In this document: positions 34,065 to 46,300 of the stretch, piece by piece
Layout of the letters: each line of letters begins with the position of its first letter
Position numbering within the stretch: position 1 is the first letter of the stretch
The notes under the pieces: model-generated
What the model was told of the DNA's origin: nothing
Databases searched by the model: none
What the model saw: only the letters and a program-made list of their open reading frames with translations
Source of the DNA: Tetragonia tetragonoides
Taxonomy: Eukaryota; Streptophyta; Magnoliopsida; Caryophyllales; Aizoaceae
Assembly (NCBI GenBank): GCA_038025085.1
Contig: CM076139.1
Location: 47,100,807 to 47,164,806, forward strand
DNA: 64,000 nt
Direction: 5' to 3'
Position numbers and translations under genes: made by a program

Positions 34065-35166
34065 CGGAGTTGCTTAACGTAAATCCTAAATTACTAAACG
34101 TAAATATTTTTGTCACAATACTTTCCAAATTACCCTTTTCATTTGCAAAGGCATTCTCCTTCTTATTTTTTTCCTCTGAGAAATCTCCCAATTATATTTC
34201 TTCTATACAATAAAATACACCTAAAATCTGATAAACACGAATGATTTCTTTAATCAAAATCAAATCTTTTATGAAATTAGATGATACTAAGATAATGAAA
34301 AGAATTATTTTTTTTTTGGGTTTTTGTGGGGTGGTAGGTTAGGGTTTTATGGTGGAGAGAGAGAGCGTGTGTGTTTGGGGTTTTGAGTTTGTTGTTGGGC
34401 TGAGAGGGGGCGGTTCCGGCAGGACGGTGGTAGGGGCGGGTGGTGGGGGCAGTTCCGGCGGGATCGGGCGGTGGTGGGCGGTGGTGGGGGCGGTTCTGGC
34501 GCGGTGGGGCCGGCGATGTGGGGTTGTGTTTTGCGTTTCTTTTTTTCTCTCTCCTCCTCTCATCACTCCCTCATTCTCTCTCCTCTCTCCTTCTCTCTCT
34601 CGCCACTCTCATTCTCTCTCCTCTAAAACATTATATTATTTTTCTTTTTCTTATTCTGGGCCGCCGTCCTTTTGATGCGTATGAAGTATGAACATTGTCA
34701 CTTGCTTTGTCAGGGACTCAGGGTTAATCCCTCAATCCTCAAATACAATGTTCTTGCTTTGCTTCCTGTGACGATGTTCTTGCTTTGCTTTGACTAACCA
34801 ATAACCATTGAGTCCATTCAAACACAATAAGCAGCAAGAAAAGAAAAGACTAAAGATCAATGGTCAGAGAGAGAATTTACAACTTGCACTGCGAGAGAAC
34901 AAAAGCAGAGAAATGAGCAAAAACCCAGATGAAATTGGTGAATTATAATGGCATGAATTATAAGATGAACAAAAACCCAGATGAAATTGTAAATTAGGGG
35001 AGCTTGGGAGAGGAAAAAGGGGAGAATAGATGAATGACAGAGAGGGAGTGAAAATTGGTTGAGAGAAAAGGAAGGAAGAGAGAGAAAGGGCTGAAAATTA
35101 CTTAGGGGTAGTGTGGGAAGTGGGGATTTACGTTTAGTAATTTGCGATTTACATATAGCAACCCCC
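34065..35166. mobile_element. Non-autonomous Mutator-like element, possibly Pack-MULE
   Basis: The left end GGAGTTGCTTAACGTAAATC and the reverse complement of the right end GGGGTTGCTATATGTAAATC continue through AAATTACTAAACGTAAAT, giving inverted repeats of about 40 bp. ATAATAAT flanks both sides (34057-34064 and 35167-35174), near the 8-9 bp expected, though in a simple sequence. The interior holds a GC-rich Gly/Pro-coding-like island (34330-34530) and a CT-rich tract (34540-34625), unlike the AT-rich surroundings, which suggests captured host DNA. No intact gene is seen. The ends are related to those of the large MULE at 57555 (TTGCTAT...AAATTACT). Confidence 0.65.
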
Positions 35167-36186
35167 ATAATAATATATATGAGTAAAAAGAATAGGGTAA
35201 TAGAGTTTTAGGAACAGTAGAATATCATAATCATTCAATTGATAAGGGTCACATATAACCATGTACAACTTTATCGAATTAGAATTCAGAGAAGCAATGC
35301 ATTAAGTTCATGACTCGAGTTATTCCACTACGGAAGATTATGTTTCATTTTCATTTATCTAGATTTTGATTTTTCAATTTTCTAAAGCTAATTACTCGTA
35401 TTAGCATGTCTCATTGCTCTTGAAATATACCAAATTTATATATAGAAGACATATATTATATGTTACCGTAATCAAAATGAGTCTTATTTTAAAGTATACT
35501 TCATGCTCTATATAATGGTGTAAGAATTTTGAATTTTTGAAACTTGAATCAAGAGTTATGTGTTATTTAAGATGTAATTATACCTGCCATTTATTGAGAG
35601 TAAAACTCTAGTCTTTTCTCTTATCGAAAACTCTATTTGTCCATATTTCTTATTATTAAATTCTATTCAATTATTTTCAATTTTTAATATGTTTGCGTAG
35701 GTGCCTGCCTCAAAACTCTTGAAAAATGTCATTTAATTTGTATGTTTGAGTATAAACTTATGTAGCACATTAAAAAAAAGGGTTATAAAGAAATAACAGA
35801 TGCATTGATATACTAAAATATTTTAATATCCTTACTCTTGCATTTTGAGTGAGGTGATATTATGCGTGTACAGAGCTCTCATAAACAAAGTGCAGTACAT
35901 GACAATATTTGAAGAGTAATGTACTCATGTAGCTTAGAATTTTAGTGATATTGAAATTCTTGAAAGACTCCATCAGTCAATGTAGTTTAAAATTGTTAAT
36001 AGACTAACATATGAAAATACCTTAAAAACAAAAAAATGCTTTAACTCTAACATAAAAGTGGAAGATGTCATGCCTCAATGCTCATAGAGTAAACTTTTTC
36101 GTTGTATATAAGGATTTCACTAAACATCATCCTCAAAATCTGTAAATTAAAAAATGAATATTGTTAATACATTAAATTTATTAATT

Positions 36187-36345
36187 AAGGGGTATAGTTG
36201 AGTGGTAGAGACTCATTCATAATCTATTCTTAACTAATGTTTAGGTCAAGGTTCGAATTTCGTATTGGGCATGGGTGCAATCTTAAATTTTTGTCAGATC
36301 CTTTGAGGTGCTTGCAAGTCGAAATACACAATTTTTTATATACAT
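36187..36345 (+). mobile_element. tRNA-derived SINE
   Basis: An A box (TAGTTGAGTGG at about 36194) and a B box (GGTTCGAATTT at about 36250) at proper spacing form an RNA polymerase III promoter. The body continues TGGGTGCAATCTTAAATTTT and ends in a T/A-rich tail near 36340. The body after the B box is not tRNA-like, so it is a SINE and not a tRNA gene. Target duplications are not clear. Confidence 0.6.
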
Positions 36346-37155
36346 AAAAAGAAAAAACTTATCAAAATATTTCTTTGAGAGTGAACAATAAAACTTACCT
36401 TTAGATGCATATTTGGCGACATTGAACATAATACATGTACATCATGACATAGTTAAAACAAACATGACTTACGTACTACAAAGCCTGCATAAGATACAAT
36501 TGATAATTTACAACATCCAATCAATCATAGACGAAGTAAGGAAAACATAAAAAAAAATTACCATTTATGTAGTTTTGTTTCTAGTAAAAGTTATGTTCGC
36601 CATCTATGATGGTGTTATAATACCAGACCTTTATAGTATCATGGTAAAGGATTATTTCACTCCAATCCCATATTAATCAAATAACCGAATTTACAATCTC
36701 CTTCTTCAGTTGAATTTTACTTCTATTTGACTCCTACTTACCCAAAGTCATTCACCTATTGAAATTATGTGGGTAAACTTTCAACTTGTTACACAACTTT
36801 TTTTTCGTCAATTAATTAAGGGGCAACGAATTGCATTCGGTCTTTCACAATGAATTGATATAACAAAAGAGGATACCTTACTTGAACTCTCAATCCATAA
36901 TCGATCAAAAACCTGCATACGTAAAAGATAGTTCATTAGTGAAAATTTCTATATAAGAAGTAAACTATGAAGAGTACTATGAAATTTGCATTAGGGGCCT
37001 AAGGGGTCGAAATCCTACGACATCTAAGCTTGGTTCGATTACCCATAAAAAAAACTTACTCATAAATGTAGACTTTGCCATCCTTTATGTCAAATTTGAT
37101 TTATGACTCCAAAACCTGCAAACAATAAGTTTTAGTCAATTCAATAACCTTGTTA

Positions 37156-37375
37156 GGGTGCGTTTTTTAGGAAAAAACTTATCTGAACTGAACTGAATTC
37201 AACACCACTGAACTGCACAACACTGAAGTGAATTGAAGACAACTTAATATGTAAGACAAAAGTATGTTTCTGAACTCGGCACTACTACTGAATTGAACAT
37301 CACTTAACTAAATTGAAAATCATTAAATTGACGGATGAACTGAACTGATCGTATAAGCTCTAAAAAAACACACCC
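37156..37375. mobile_element. PIF/Harbinger-like MITE with CTGAACTGAA interior, copy 3
   Basis: The ends GGGTGCGTTTTTT and AAAAAAACACACCC are inverted repeats, with TTA on both flanks (37153-37155 and 37376-37378). The interior contains CTGAACTGAACTGAA and related words. The start TTAGGGTGCGTTT parallels TTAGTTTGCGTTT of the copy at 7964. Confidence 0.7.
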
Positions 37376-38145
37376 TTAATTGAAATTAGTGTCAGCTAAC
37401 ATAAAACAATTTACACCAAAAAAAAGTAGAGCATTAAGAGTTCCTTTACGGCATGGAGAGAGAAGCAAAATCAAAGACAAAGAAAAAAAAAATAACGCTA
37501 TGGGACTGGGGTATGCTACGGCTTAGCTTGTTGTATCATTGATGTCAAAGAAGCTAGTGTGAGTAAACTTGCTGCTAGAGAATCAATCAGGCAATTCCTA
37601 TCAACATTAAATTCTTATCAAATTAGAATATTGTTTGATCATTGACCATAGTGCTGATATTTGACACCAAAAAAAAAAACAAAAAAACCAAACACTATAT
37701 AGATTTATAGAAGATGTCACCATACCTGATATATAAATTAAGAAATTGTCACATTGTAAAGCAAATGCTGCGAAAGAAGGGGAAAAAAAAGTCAGGCCAG
37801 AAGCATGAATTCCTATGTCGTTATACCGTTCTAGGTGTATATACACCTCTTTTAAACAAAAAAATATTATATCTATTCTTTAATTTCCTCCATTCTTTCA
37901 ACTACTATAGTTTTGATTTAGCTAATTCTCTATTATGATATTTATCTTTTAGCAAACTAAACATAATTTTATTTATTCTCAAATTCTAGAGCTAGTGCAA
38001 TTGCTATCCCATATTATCACTTAGTTTCTCACCCTTTTTATAATATATAAAATACAAAAAAAAAAAAATTGAAAATTTAATATGATTGATGATGTGGCAT
38101 GCCTTACAAGGCTCGAAAAATATCAGCTTTATATATATATTCGGA

Positions 38146-38642
38146 TATCAAATTTCCATCAAGTGTATAAATTCATGTTTAAGTAGATTTCGTGTAGGTA
38201 CAACTTGCAACCTAGGATCAGTGTTATCGAGTTTGAGTCATCTAACCGATTCGGTTTCGGATTAGATCAAGGTTTATCTATGACAAATGCAGCTAGCTTT
38301 GCAAGTGAGTCTCTAGGAACTAGGAAGTTGTATCAAAAACCTGTATGTTGTATCCGAAGCCTACTACACTGCAAAGAAAATTGTCTAATTTAAACTAAAG
38401 GATCACCAAAGGTACATCGGTCTCAAAGATAGCCGTTTATAATGGTATTATTTGTACCATGACCGGATAAGAAAGGCAACTGAGAGAACAAGCAACGAGT
38501 TCATAGTACAGATTTCCAACAAAAATCAGCATCATTGTCCGAAAGTGTATTATAAGAAATTCAAATGAAGGATTGTCCTTATTTGGATGTCCACAACTAG
38601 AAGGCATTATCCCATGAACGGTACCGGATGAGCAAAAATGGT
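38146..38642. other. Region downstream of NDUFA6
   Basis: Probable 3' UTR and downstream flank of the gene that ends at 38643. A string rich in CGATTCGG near 38240 may be TE-derived. No other gene. Confidence 0.4.
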
Positions 38643-41600
38643 TCAGAAGTAGTTAGTTTTGTAGAAACTTTTGAGGAAGGGGGAGATGCCTTTATCTTTG
38701 CTACCCGTACCCTGCACAAGCCCTTGGTCCCCAACAACATACTGTCCAATAACGTGGTGGCGCTGCTTTGCTTGTTCCACAATGTTCCCAAGCTCTTCGT
38801 ATCCTTTGAAAACCAGCATGTCAATCACCTGTATAAATTCAATCGAGTAAGAGATTTTGTATGTTAGAAAACAGCATTCATAACTTTTAGGCTTATTTCT
38901 TTCCAAAATGCAAATATGCAAATAAACACACTGAGAATATGACAATAGATTCACAACATGAAAAGGGCAAAGTAGTTGCAAGATTTATGAAAGCTTTGTC
39001 CTGAGTCCTGACACGCTAGGTCCAGGGCCAAAACAATAATGCTCTGAGAAGAGGTGCTTATGTGCACAGCATTTTTTTGAACTCGAGAGCACAACAAAAC
39101 AAGTTTCAATATCACGGCAATATCCGAAAATTGAGGTTACGAGGGAAAACCCAATAGAGAGAACAGAGAAACAACTTGACTATCACAACATGCCAACTGA
39201 CACCCATTCAACCAGGGATTAATGTCATCGGCAATACAGAGCAACCTACAGCCAACGTAAAAGGAGTTCAAATAATTATACAAGTGCTCTGATTGGAGAG
39301 GTCTTATGTGTGAAAGTACCACCCTCAACATCCACTTCCATACCACCTATAGATTGAGCACATAGACTTCTGTGAAGAAACATGGTCCCACAAGAGAATA
39401 CAAGGATAAAGACCACGAACCATAGTAGCTTAATAACATACCGAAGAATAAGTGCATGGATAAGGGAAGAAAATATCTGCTTCTATGGTTCATGAAAAGT
39501 AGTTTCAATGCATGATTCAGATAAACCGCTTATTACTTTTAACCAAATAGGCTCTTCTTCCCTTTTCAACCATAGTAGAAAATACAAGTCACTCTGAAGT
39601 TCAAACACTGCTGACTGCCTTATCACTTTCAACCAAGTGGCCAGGAGAGCCGTAAGGGCGCACAAGGTATAATGAGAAGTAGTTTCAATGCACAATTCAG
39701 ATAAACGGCTTATTACTTGATACAAGATTTTGATATGCTTGACAATCCACGTGTCAAACTACACAGTATGCACGAGAGGTCTTACATTCCTCGAAGCAGG
39801 TTCACTCAAGATGCAACTACATGGATACTAATCAGCACACCGCTTGAAGCTGTTAAAGCCAGCAATCTATAACCTCATAGAGTAGAACAGCGACACCTAT
39901 AAATACATACTCTTCCTATCTTCAGCTCCTTCATCCTAACCTTCTGCTGCCCATTGGCCCTTAAGCTGCCCTTAAACTCTTCAAGAATAGCAAACACCTT
40001 GAGAACTTCAATATTCCCAAATCTCTCCTCAATCCCCTCAAAGCCATCGCTTACTGGCTTACTGCGCTAATCAAAATGTAGGAAAACCATCTGCTTTGTG
40101 GTAATAGAAATTCAGTATGGGGTAAAATTGATGATTATTGGCATCCAAATGTGAAAACTTGACTTGTAGATTTTGAGAAATACCACCTCAGTAGGATCTA
40201 ACCCTTAAATACTTTACGTAAACGTTGCCACTTATTGCACATTGAAACATAAAGACTGAGGTTGATCACATCAGCAAGTCAAATCTGATTAGTAGAACTA
40301 TGAGGGAATATGATTTCATGTTTCCAGTAAGTGCTGTTTTTGACTGGTACTACAAGGGTTCTCCTATTTCGTGTCCCCTTCCATTAACTTCAGAGCCCGT
40401 GGGATTAGTAGGGTAAAGCTTGGATACATCCGCCTGTCAAGTGCACTCTAACTCTCAATTAAAACTTCTTATAATAACTTTTGAATTGCTTGCTGTTCAA
40501 TCAGGGGGAACTTTTTACTGAGGCCCATGCATTCGAAGAGCATTTTCGCAGGATTCCAAAAGTTATTCAACTAGAAATAGTCCTATTCCCATACCCATGA
40601 TCAGGAAAATATTATCTTTTCCTTGATGAGTTCTAGTATCACGTAAATAATTAGCAAGGGAAATAACACATCAGAAGACTAAACTATGGTTTGAGTTGGA
40701 CCCCCACAGCAATGTAGGAATCTACTACAGTGTTGCCCAAAATGCAACCCCAAAGACATAACAGTGTATCTGACGTTGAATGTAACCAGTACGGGACTTC
40801 CTTGACCAAATCCAATGGCTAAATCATTTCCAAATACGCTTTTAATTTCAAGGTTCACTGTAGGTATGATGAGAAGCTTGGTAGCTGCGCAGAATCCCAA
40901 ATGCAGAGTTATTGCATTTCCAGTTTTGCACCATGGGGCTGAACATCATAAAACATCTCCACTTGCTCCATGAGATGAGCTTTTCAGTTTGTGTGTTCCC
41001 CCCAAAGAAACGGAGATGAAGTGACCCATTCCCGTTAACTATTGGCTACTATTTTTCTAAATACGTTGTTCTATCACTCTTGGCTACACTCAATTCCCTC
41101 CATTTAACTTCTCTATATTCCCCCTGTCCATTAATGATAACTTCCTTCCCCTTCGTGCTGATCTTGGTTGTCTTTCCTATTGTATTCCCTCAAGCAGAAA
41201 GACCATCAACCGCAACATTATAAAAGACCATAATCAATCTTTGAACGTATCAAAGTTCCAACTTTCCCCTAATTTATATCTCCTTTTAATCAAAGTTTAA
41301 ACATTCCCCTTATGATCAAGCTTCAAACTATTGTACAATTTAGCTGTTCAGTTCATGTGTATGTTGGCCAACCAAACTACGAAAGCGAAGAATGTGACAC
41401 AATCTCTTTATCATTGTTCAGTAGATATTTTTCTAGCAATTCATTCCCCCTTCTAATCATTTCTTGATTGCCACATTTTTCCACCTAGGGAATTAAATTC
41501 AACAACCCCAATTCCCCTTCCAAACCAAACAACTACAGAAAATTTGAAGACCCAATTTCCCCATTTCCACTAACCCTATTTCATTTCAACCAATCAAATT

Positions 41601-42008
41601 CAACTAATAAAATCTGATCACTCAACTTCTCCAATCTCTACAAAATTCAACAATACCCCACAAATCCCAAACTCACAAAACAGCAAAAATCCAACCCAAT
41701 CATTCGAACCAGACAAAACCCATTAAGAACAACAAAACCAAGAAGAACAAAACTTTGAAGAAAATAAATCAAAAACACTGGGTGATGTAACGTACCTTAG
41801 TGTCCTTAACATTGATATTCTTGCGGATCTGAGAGGCAACAGAGGAACGAAGCTGAGAGATGGTGGAAATATCATGAAGATTGTAGGTTTCCATGACTGT
41901 AGGGAGAGATCTACATGCTGTTTTGAAGAATTCGAATACACTCTTTCGAGCTTCTTCAATGGATGCTGAGTTTGGGGGTACCTTCACTCTGAATGCTGCA
42001 GCCGCCAT
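38643..42008 (-). CDS. NDUFA6: NADH dehydrogenase (complex I) 1 alpha subcomplex subunit 6, LYR family
   Basis: Two exons on the minus strand, 42008-41796 (71 codons) and 38828-38643, separated by a 2.97 kb GT-AG intron in phase 0, give 132 residues. The N-terminal part is KVPPNSASIEEARKSVFEFF. The second exon encodes VIDMLVFKGYEELGNIVEQA, KQRHHVIGQYV and ends SPFLKSFYKTNYF. This matches the plant B14/NDUFA6 subunit of mitochondrial complex I (Arabidopsis about 133 residues), a LYR-type accessory protein that binds acyl carrier protein at the peripheral arm. It looks intact. The intron (38829-41795) holds no gene; a 48 bp segment is repeated at about 39494 and 39672. Confidence 0.93.
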
Positions 42009-43350
42009 TGTTGTGGAAGAGAGAGATTCAAGAGAGAGAAAGAGAAGGGGAAGGGGAAGTGGAGAGTGGGTAGATTGGGGTGTTTTTTTTTTATTTTTTT
42101 TATTTTGCTGGGTTCTTCTGGAATTTGAGGGAACCCTTCAAAGGATGAACAATGTAGTTAGGTGCTGAGCTCTCCAATTTTATGTTTTTTTTTTTATATT
42201 TTTTTGGAATTTATTTATAGCCACTCACAAAAAATTGGGGTCATTTTTTAGAAACGTAGGGATCACTTATGGTAAGCAGTGACCCTCATTTCATTGAAAA
42301 ATGACTTTGTCTCACCAAAAAGTCACAAAAAGACCGTCTTATAAAAGTTTTTGGGATTTATTTTAGTGGGAGAATATATTTGTCAAAAAAAAAAGTAGGA
42401 GAAATTAGAGTTGAATATGGGCGACTGCAATGATATAATGGTTTAATATTAACAAAATAATTTTGTTTAATTTTTATAATTTTAGTTTGAGTCCACTTGT
42501 CGATTTCATTTTTTGAGCAAAAATTACATGTTAAATACGATCGTGTTATATTTATGCTTGTATGTACTATTTTCATAATATTGTCTCATTCTCACTATTT
42601 TGTTGGTTGCGAGCCATTGCTATATAGGATTAACCATTATAATATATTATATTAAGTGTTGATACGGATTAGACTAATTAGAACCGTTAATTATATTAGT
42701 TAAGACACAATATATGTTGTCTGTAAACATTAGTCATGACTAAATAATCTATCATTCACTACAAATAGTTATAACTTACCATTAGTATCACCTATTTACA
42801 ATATTAAATAGACCCAATTAAAAAACGGAGTAGCTTATAGTGACTAGCCCTAAACTATAGTGGTTGACAACCACAACCATTGAAGAATTGTAAAGAAAAG
42901 TATTTAAAACTCGTAGTGGCTAACCCTAATTCGAAACCTGAGAGGCGAGAACAATCAGATTGTTAATACTTAATACTTCCATGATTAGCACTAGAATGTT
43001 TACAAGCCTTATCATTACTCAACCAATCAACCCCATTGAAGACATGGACAAAATGCTATTTCCTCCAATGGGTTTCTCTGTTTCCAGATCAGTAACGATA
43101 TTCAATGTTGTTCATGAGAGATTCTAAATGCTTACAAGTTACAACAAAGTTAGTGTGATGTATAATACTCTGCCTATAGACAGCACTTTGTTCCAAGGGA
43201 CCATTTCAATACTCAGACCTTCTTAGATTTTGCATCTTTGACACATCACTTTCCGCTCACTCGATCAGTTTTCCCTTTAGATATGGACACAATCATCCGA
43301 AATAGCAGATCATCAAATTGCCTGTTATCAATTACCCGAAGACCGAAGCT
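42009..43350. other. Intergenic between NDUFA6 and CYP22
   Basis: NDUFA6 5' UTR and promoter side (GA-rich to about 42080), then AT-rich DNA with T-runs at 42088 and 42188. I see no gene and no clear mobile element. Confidence 0.5.
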
Positions 43351-46300
43351 CTACATTTCCCCACACTCTGAAATAACACATGCAAGTTTAGGACGATTGT
43401 TCGGTCCAGTGGCTACATTCTCGATTTTCCTGACAACCAGAAGGCCATCTCCGAGCACTCTCTGCAAGATAGATAGGGCAAGGGCTATCAGTGTACCAAC
43501 AAGAATTAGACAGCAATACGTCTAGAGGAAATGACAAAACCACCATAAGCTCCATGTGGTTGGGTGCACAAATATGTTTTCATTGCAAGTACAGAATATT
43601 TCAATCAAAAACAATTCTCTCTATACTTTAATATTTGATTATGAAGAGCTATGCTAATGCGCTTTCTTATGTGGAGTTATGAACACAACCACTTTTTGAG
43701 GAGGAATGTATACGTGACGTGATTGCTCTGGAGGCTTGAAGCTAAGATGAGGTAAAGGGTGAGGCGAAATCAACATCCCTTTTTCTAATATGGAAGCTCT
43801 TTTTCTATGGAGAAATGGAAAAGATGTTTTCCCCAACCTGCTTATTTCCTACAATCAAATAGCACTGGAAGTGGAAAAAAAAAAGCATTTTCCATCCAGT
43901 CAATGGAGCCAGAATCTATATCTAAATAAAGTGAAGACAACGGATCTTGAATCCTGCTTCTCTAACATTTTTAGGAAGAGCCACCTAGAAAACCACTAGT
44001 GGACTATATAGTCTCACCATGTCAGTCATGCAAATAAACTACCTTCAATAATTAGATTTGACCCACAATAACTATTACTATAGCTTACACATATCAATAA
44101 ATTAAAGTTCAACCTATTGCAATAGCTACAAAACATGCAAGAAAGACTTCATCTTCTCTTGAACCTGAATACTCGCATTCTAGCTTCACGCACTAAATAA
44201 AGGCTGATCACTCCCCAGCTGTCTAATCTAGAACTTGGGGACGCATAAGACTAAACCATGTTGACTGTGGTGCAAAAAGATTGATTAACCAAACTGAATT
44301 AAAGTACATTAAACCCAGATAAGGTCTGCCCCTTTTGCGCAGAATATATAGGAGGGAAGGGAAAAGAAAGTCAAGAAGCTTACCCCAAAGATAACGTGCT
44401 TATTGTCAAGCCATTCACATTTTGCACAGCTAATAAAGAACTGCAACAGAGCAAAGGAATATCAAATTATATATAGCTTAACAGAAAAGAAAAGAAAAGA
44501 AAAAGAAAAAGAAAAATAAAAATGGTCAGAAACTGATGATGGTACTTGACTACAAAGATCCACATAAGATAATAATTGTTGTAATATCAAACTTACAGTA
44601 GAGATGCTATAACTAGTAAGCTCTAAATTATTTACTATTTAGAGCATACTAATTATAGCATCTCTACTTTAAATTTGATATTCCAACACACACCCTCAAA
44701 CTTAAATTATCCATTTCTACGGTTTTAGTCTACTAATAACTTGCATAGCCACATTACTTGACATTCTGCTGATGCTGTGGCCGTGTGATATTTTCTGCTG
44801 TATATGGAGCCTCCCATTATCGCACCCTCCATGTCTTCTATGTTCATCTCTACAAGATGACTACTCCTTGTACATCTTGTGAACTTCGTATCATGATATA
44901 CTCTTCCCAATACTTGATCCTACTTTCGGATCTCTTAATTTTCAACATTGGGATTCATGTCCCAATTTTTCTTCTTACGGCTGCGGCCGCCTCTGTCATA
45001 CCGAGATTCTCTTTTGTTTCTACCCATCTTGACATCACAAGGTTTCTGTCTTTTACCCTATTTGTCTTGAGTTGGCTCTTATGCTTTGGCCACTCATTTT
45101 CCTTTGGGTTAGCATCTTTGACTACCCAAACCTAAATTTCTAATTGACATCTTAGCCAATCTATTCTCGTGAGGGAAGTACCGGATTTCTTTTGTTGTTG
45201 AATTGGAGGAAATAGGATCTACCATAGGCTTTGATACCATTGTTAGAAATTGTTGAGAGATATCACACACACAAATAATTTATTGATTTCTGAAATGTTG
45301 TTGCTACAAACTTATCCTTTCTCAACTATTTGAGATATCTTACATGATTCACATGAACCTCTATTTATACAAAACATAACTTAGTATTCAATTGAAAAAG
45401 TGAATCCCTTCCAATCGCAAAACCAATACTCATCCCATATGCATCTTTCTCTAACCCTTTACTCATGAAATTCTAACCCTCTTCCTCTGAATCTCCCTTT
45501 CTCTTTCCTAGCCTACCCACAAAGACGAACAATGGTGCCATTCTATTCGGATTTGGTGATACTTCTTTTCAACCTCAGACGCGTCTCAACTCTCGATTCA
45601 GTGGAATCTGCTCATGAATGGCGAAGTAGATACGGTTGTGGGCTACATCGACAAATCGATTACTTGGACTAGGGGTGTACCAAGTCAGTATCCATCTCTG
45701 TGTTGTCGGAGATTTGTGAAGGAAATTCATTGCAGCCATGGTAAGTCTTGCTCTCTCTCTCTCTCCGACCGGCGCTCTCTCTCTCTAGCGCTCTCTCTCT
45801 CTCTCCCCCTCTCGCCCTCTCTCCCCCCTCAAGGTCGGTGATCGCCGGCCGCCCTACAAGGGTCGGCGACCGCCGTCCAAACCCAGCCCGACCCACTAGG
45901 GGCGGAATTGACCTCTGATCGACTCGTCGGAGTTCTCTCTCTCTCTCTAACTCTCTCTCTCTCTCTGAACGGCTCTCTCTCTCTCTCTAACTCTCTCTCT
46001 CTCTTGCGCTCGCCCTCTCTCTCTCTTGCGCTCGCCATCTCTCTCTCTTTTGCGCTAGCCCTCTCTCGCGGGGTTGAAGAGACCTCCGACCGTTTCGTCG
46101 GAGGCTTCATTTTTTCATTTTTTTTATTTTTTTTTTTTTTTTTGGACAGGAAAGATTGCCGTGAGCTCGACGACCCTACTTGATTCTCTTGCGGACTCTC
46201 ACCGCCGAGGACCTACTCCACTCAGCCGGGAAGCCGGAGTGACACCACAACCTCCAGGCCCTCTGCCCAGGAACAAACACAGCCGGAGACAGGTAGTAGC

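Larger units (their letters stand above)
27823..38145 (-). mobile_element. Nest of non-autonomous Helitron-like elements
   Basis: Three Helitron-type 3' termini on the minus strand (CTAG preceded by a GC hairpin) lie at 27823, 29263 and 33503, and a degenerate one at 29658. Between them a block of about 130 bp recurs (near 28400, 28985, 30893 and 33200), and a second block ending GCCTCCTTTATATATATA recurs at 29130-29262 and 33380-33502. No Rep/helicase is encoded. The nest is interrupted by an AT minisatellite, a MULE-like element (34065), a SINE (36187) and a MITE (37156). Right-hand boundaries are uncertain (about 35450 or 38145). No host gene is present. Confidence 0.6.

Noticed and set aside
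34339..34691. Gly/Pro-rich frames on both strands
   Set aside because: Low-complexity GC island inside the MULE-like element; no supported gene structure.
36187..36260. tRNA gene
   Set aside because: A and B boxes are present, but no cloverleaf can be formed; it fits a SINE.
44725..44910. Copia RNase H-like tail ([13 protein letters not shown]) on the minus strand
   Set aside because: A short, isolated resemblance; too little to call a pol fragment.
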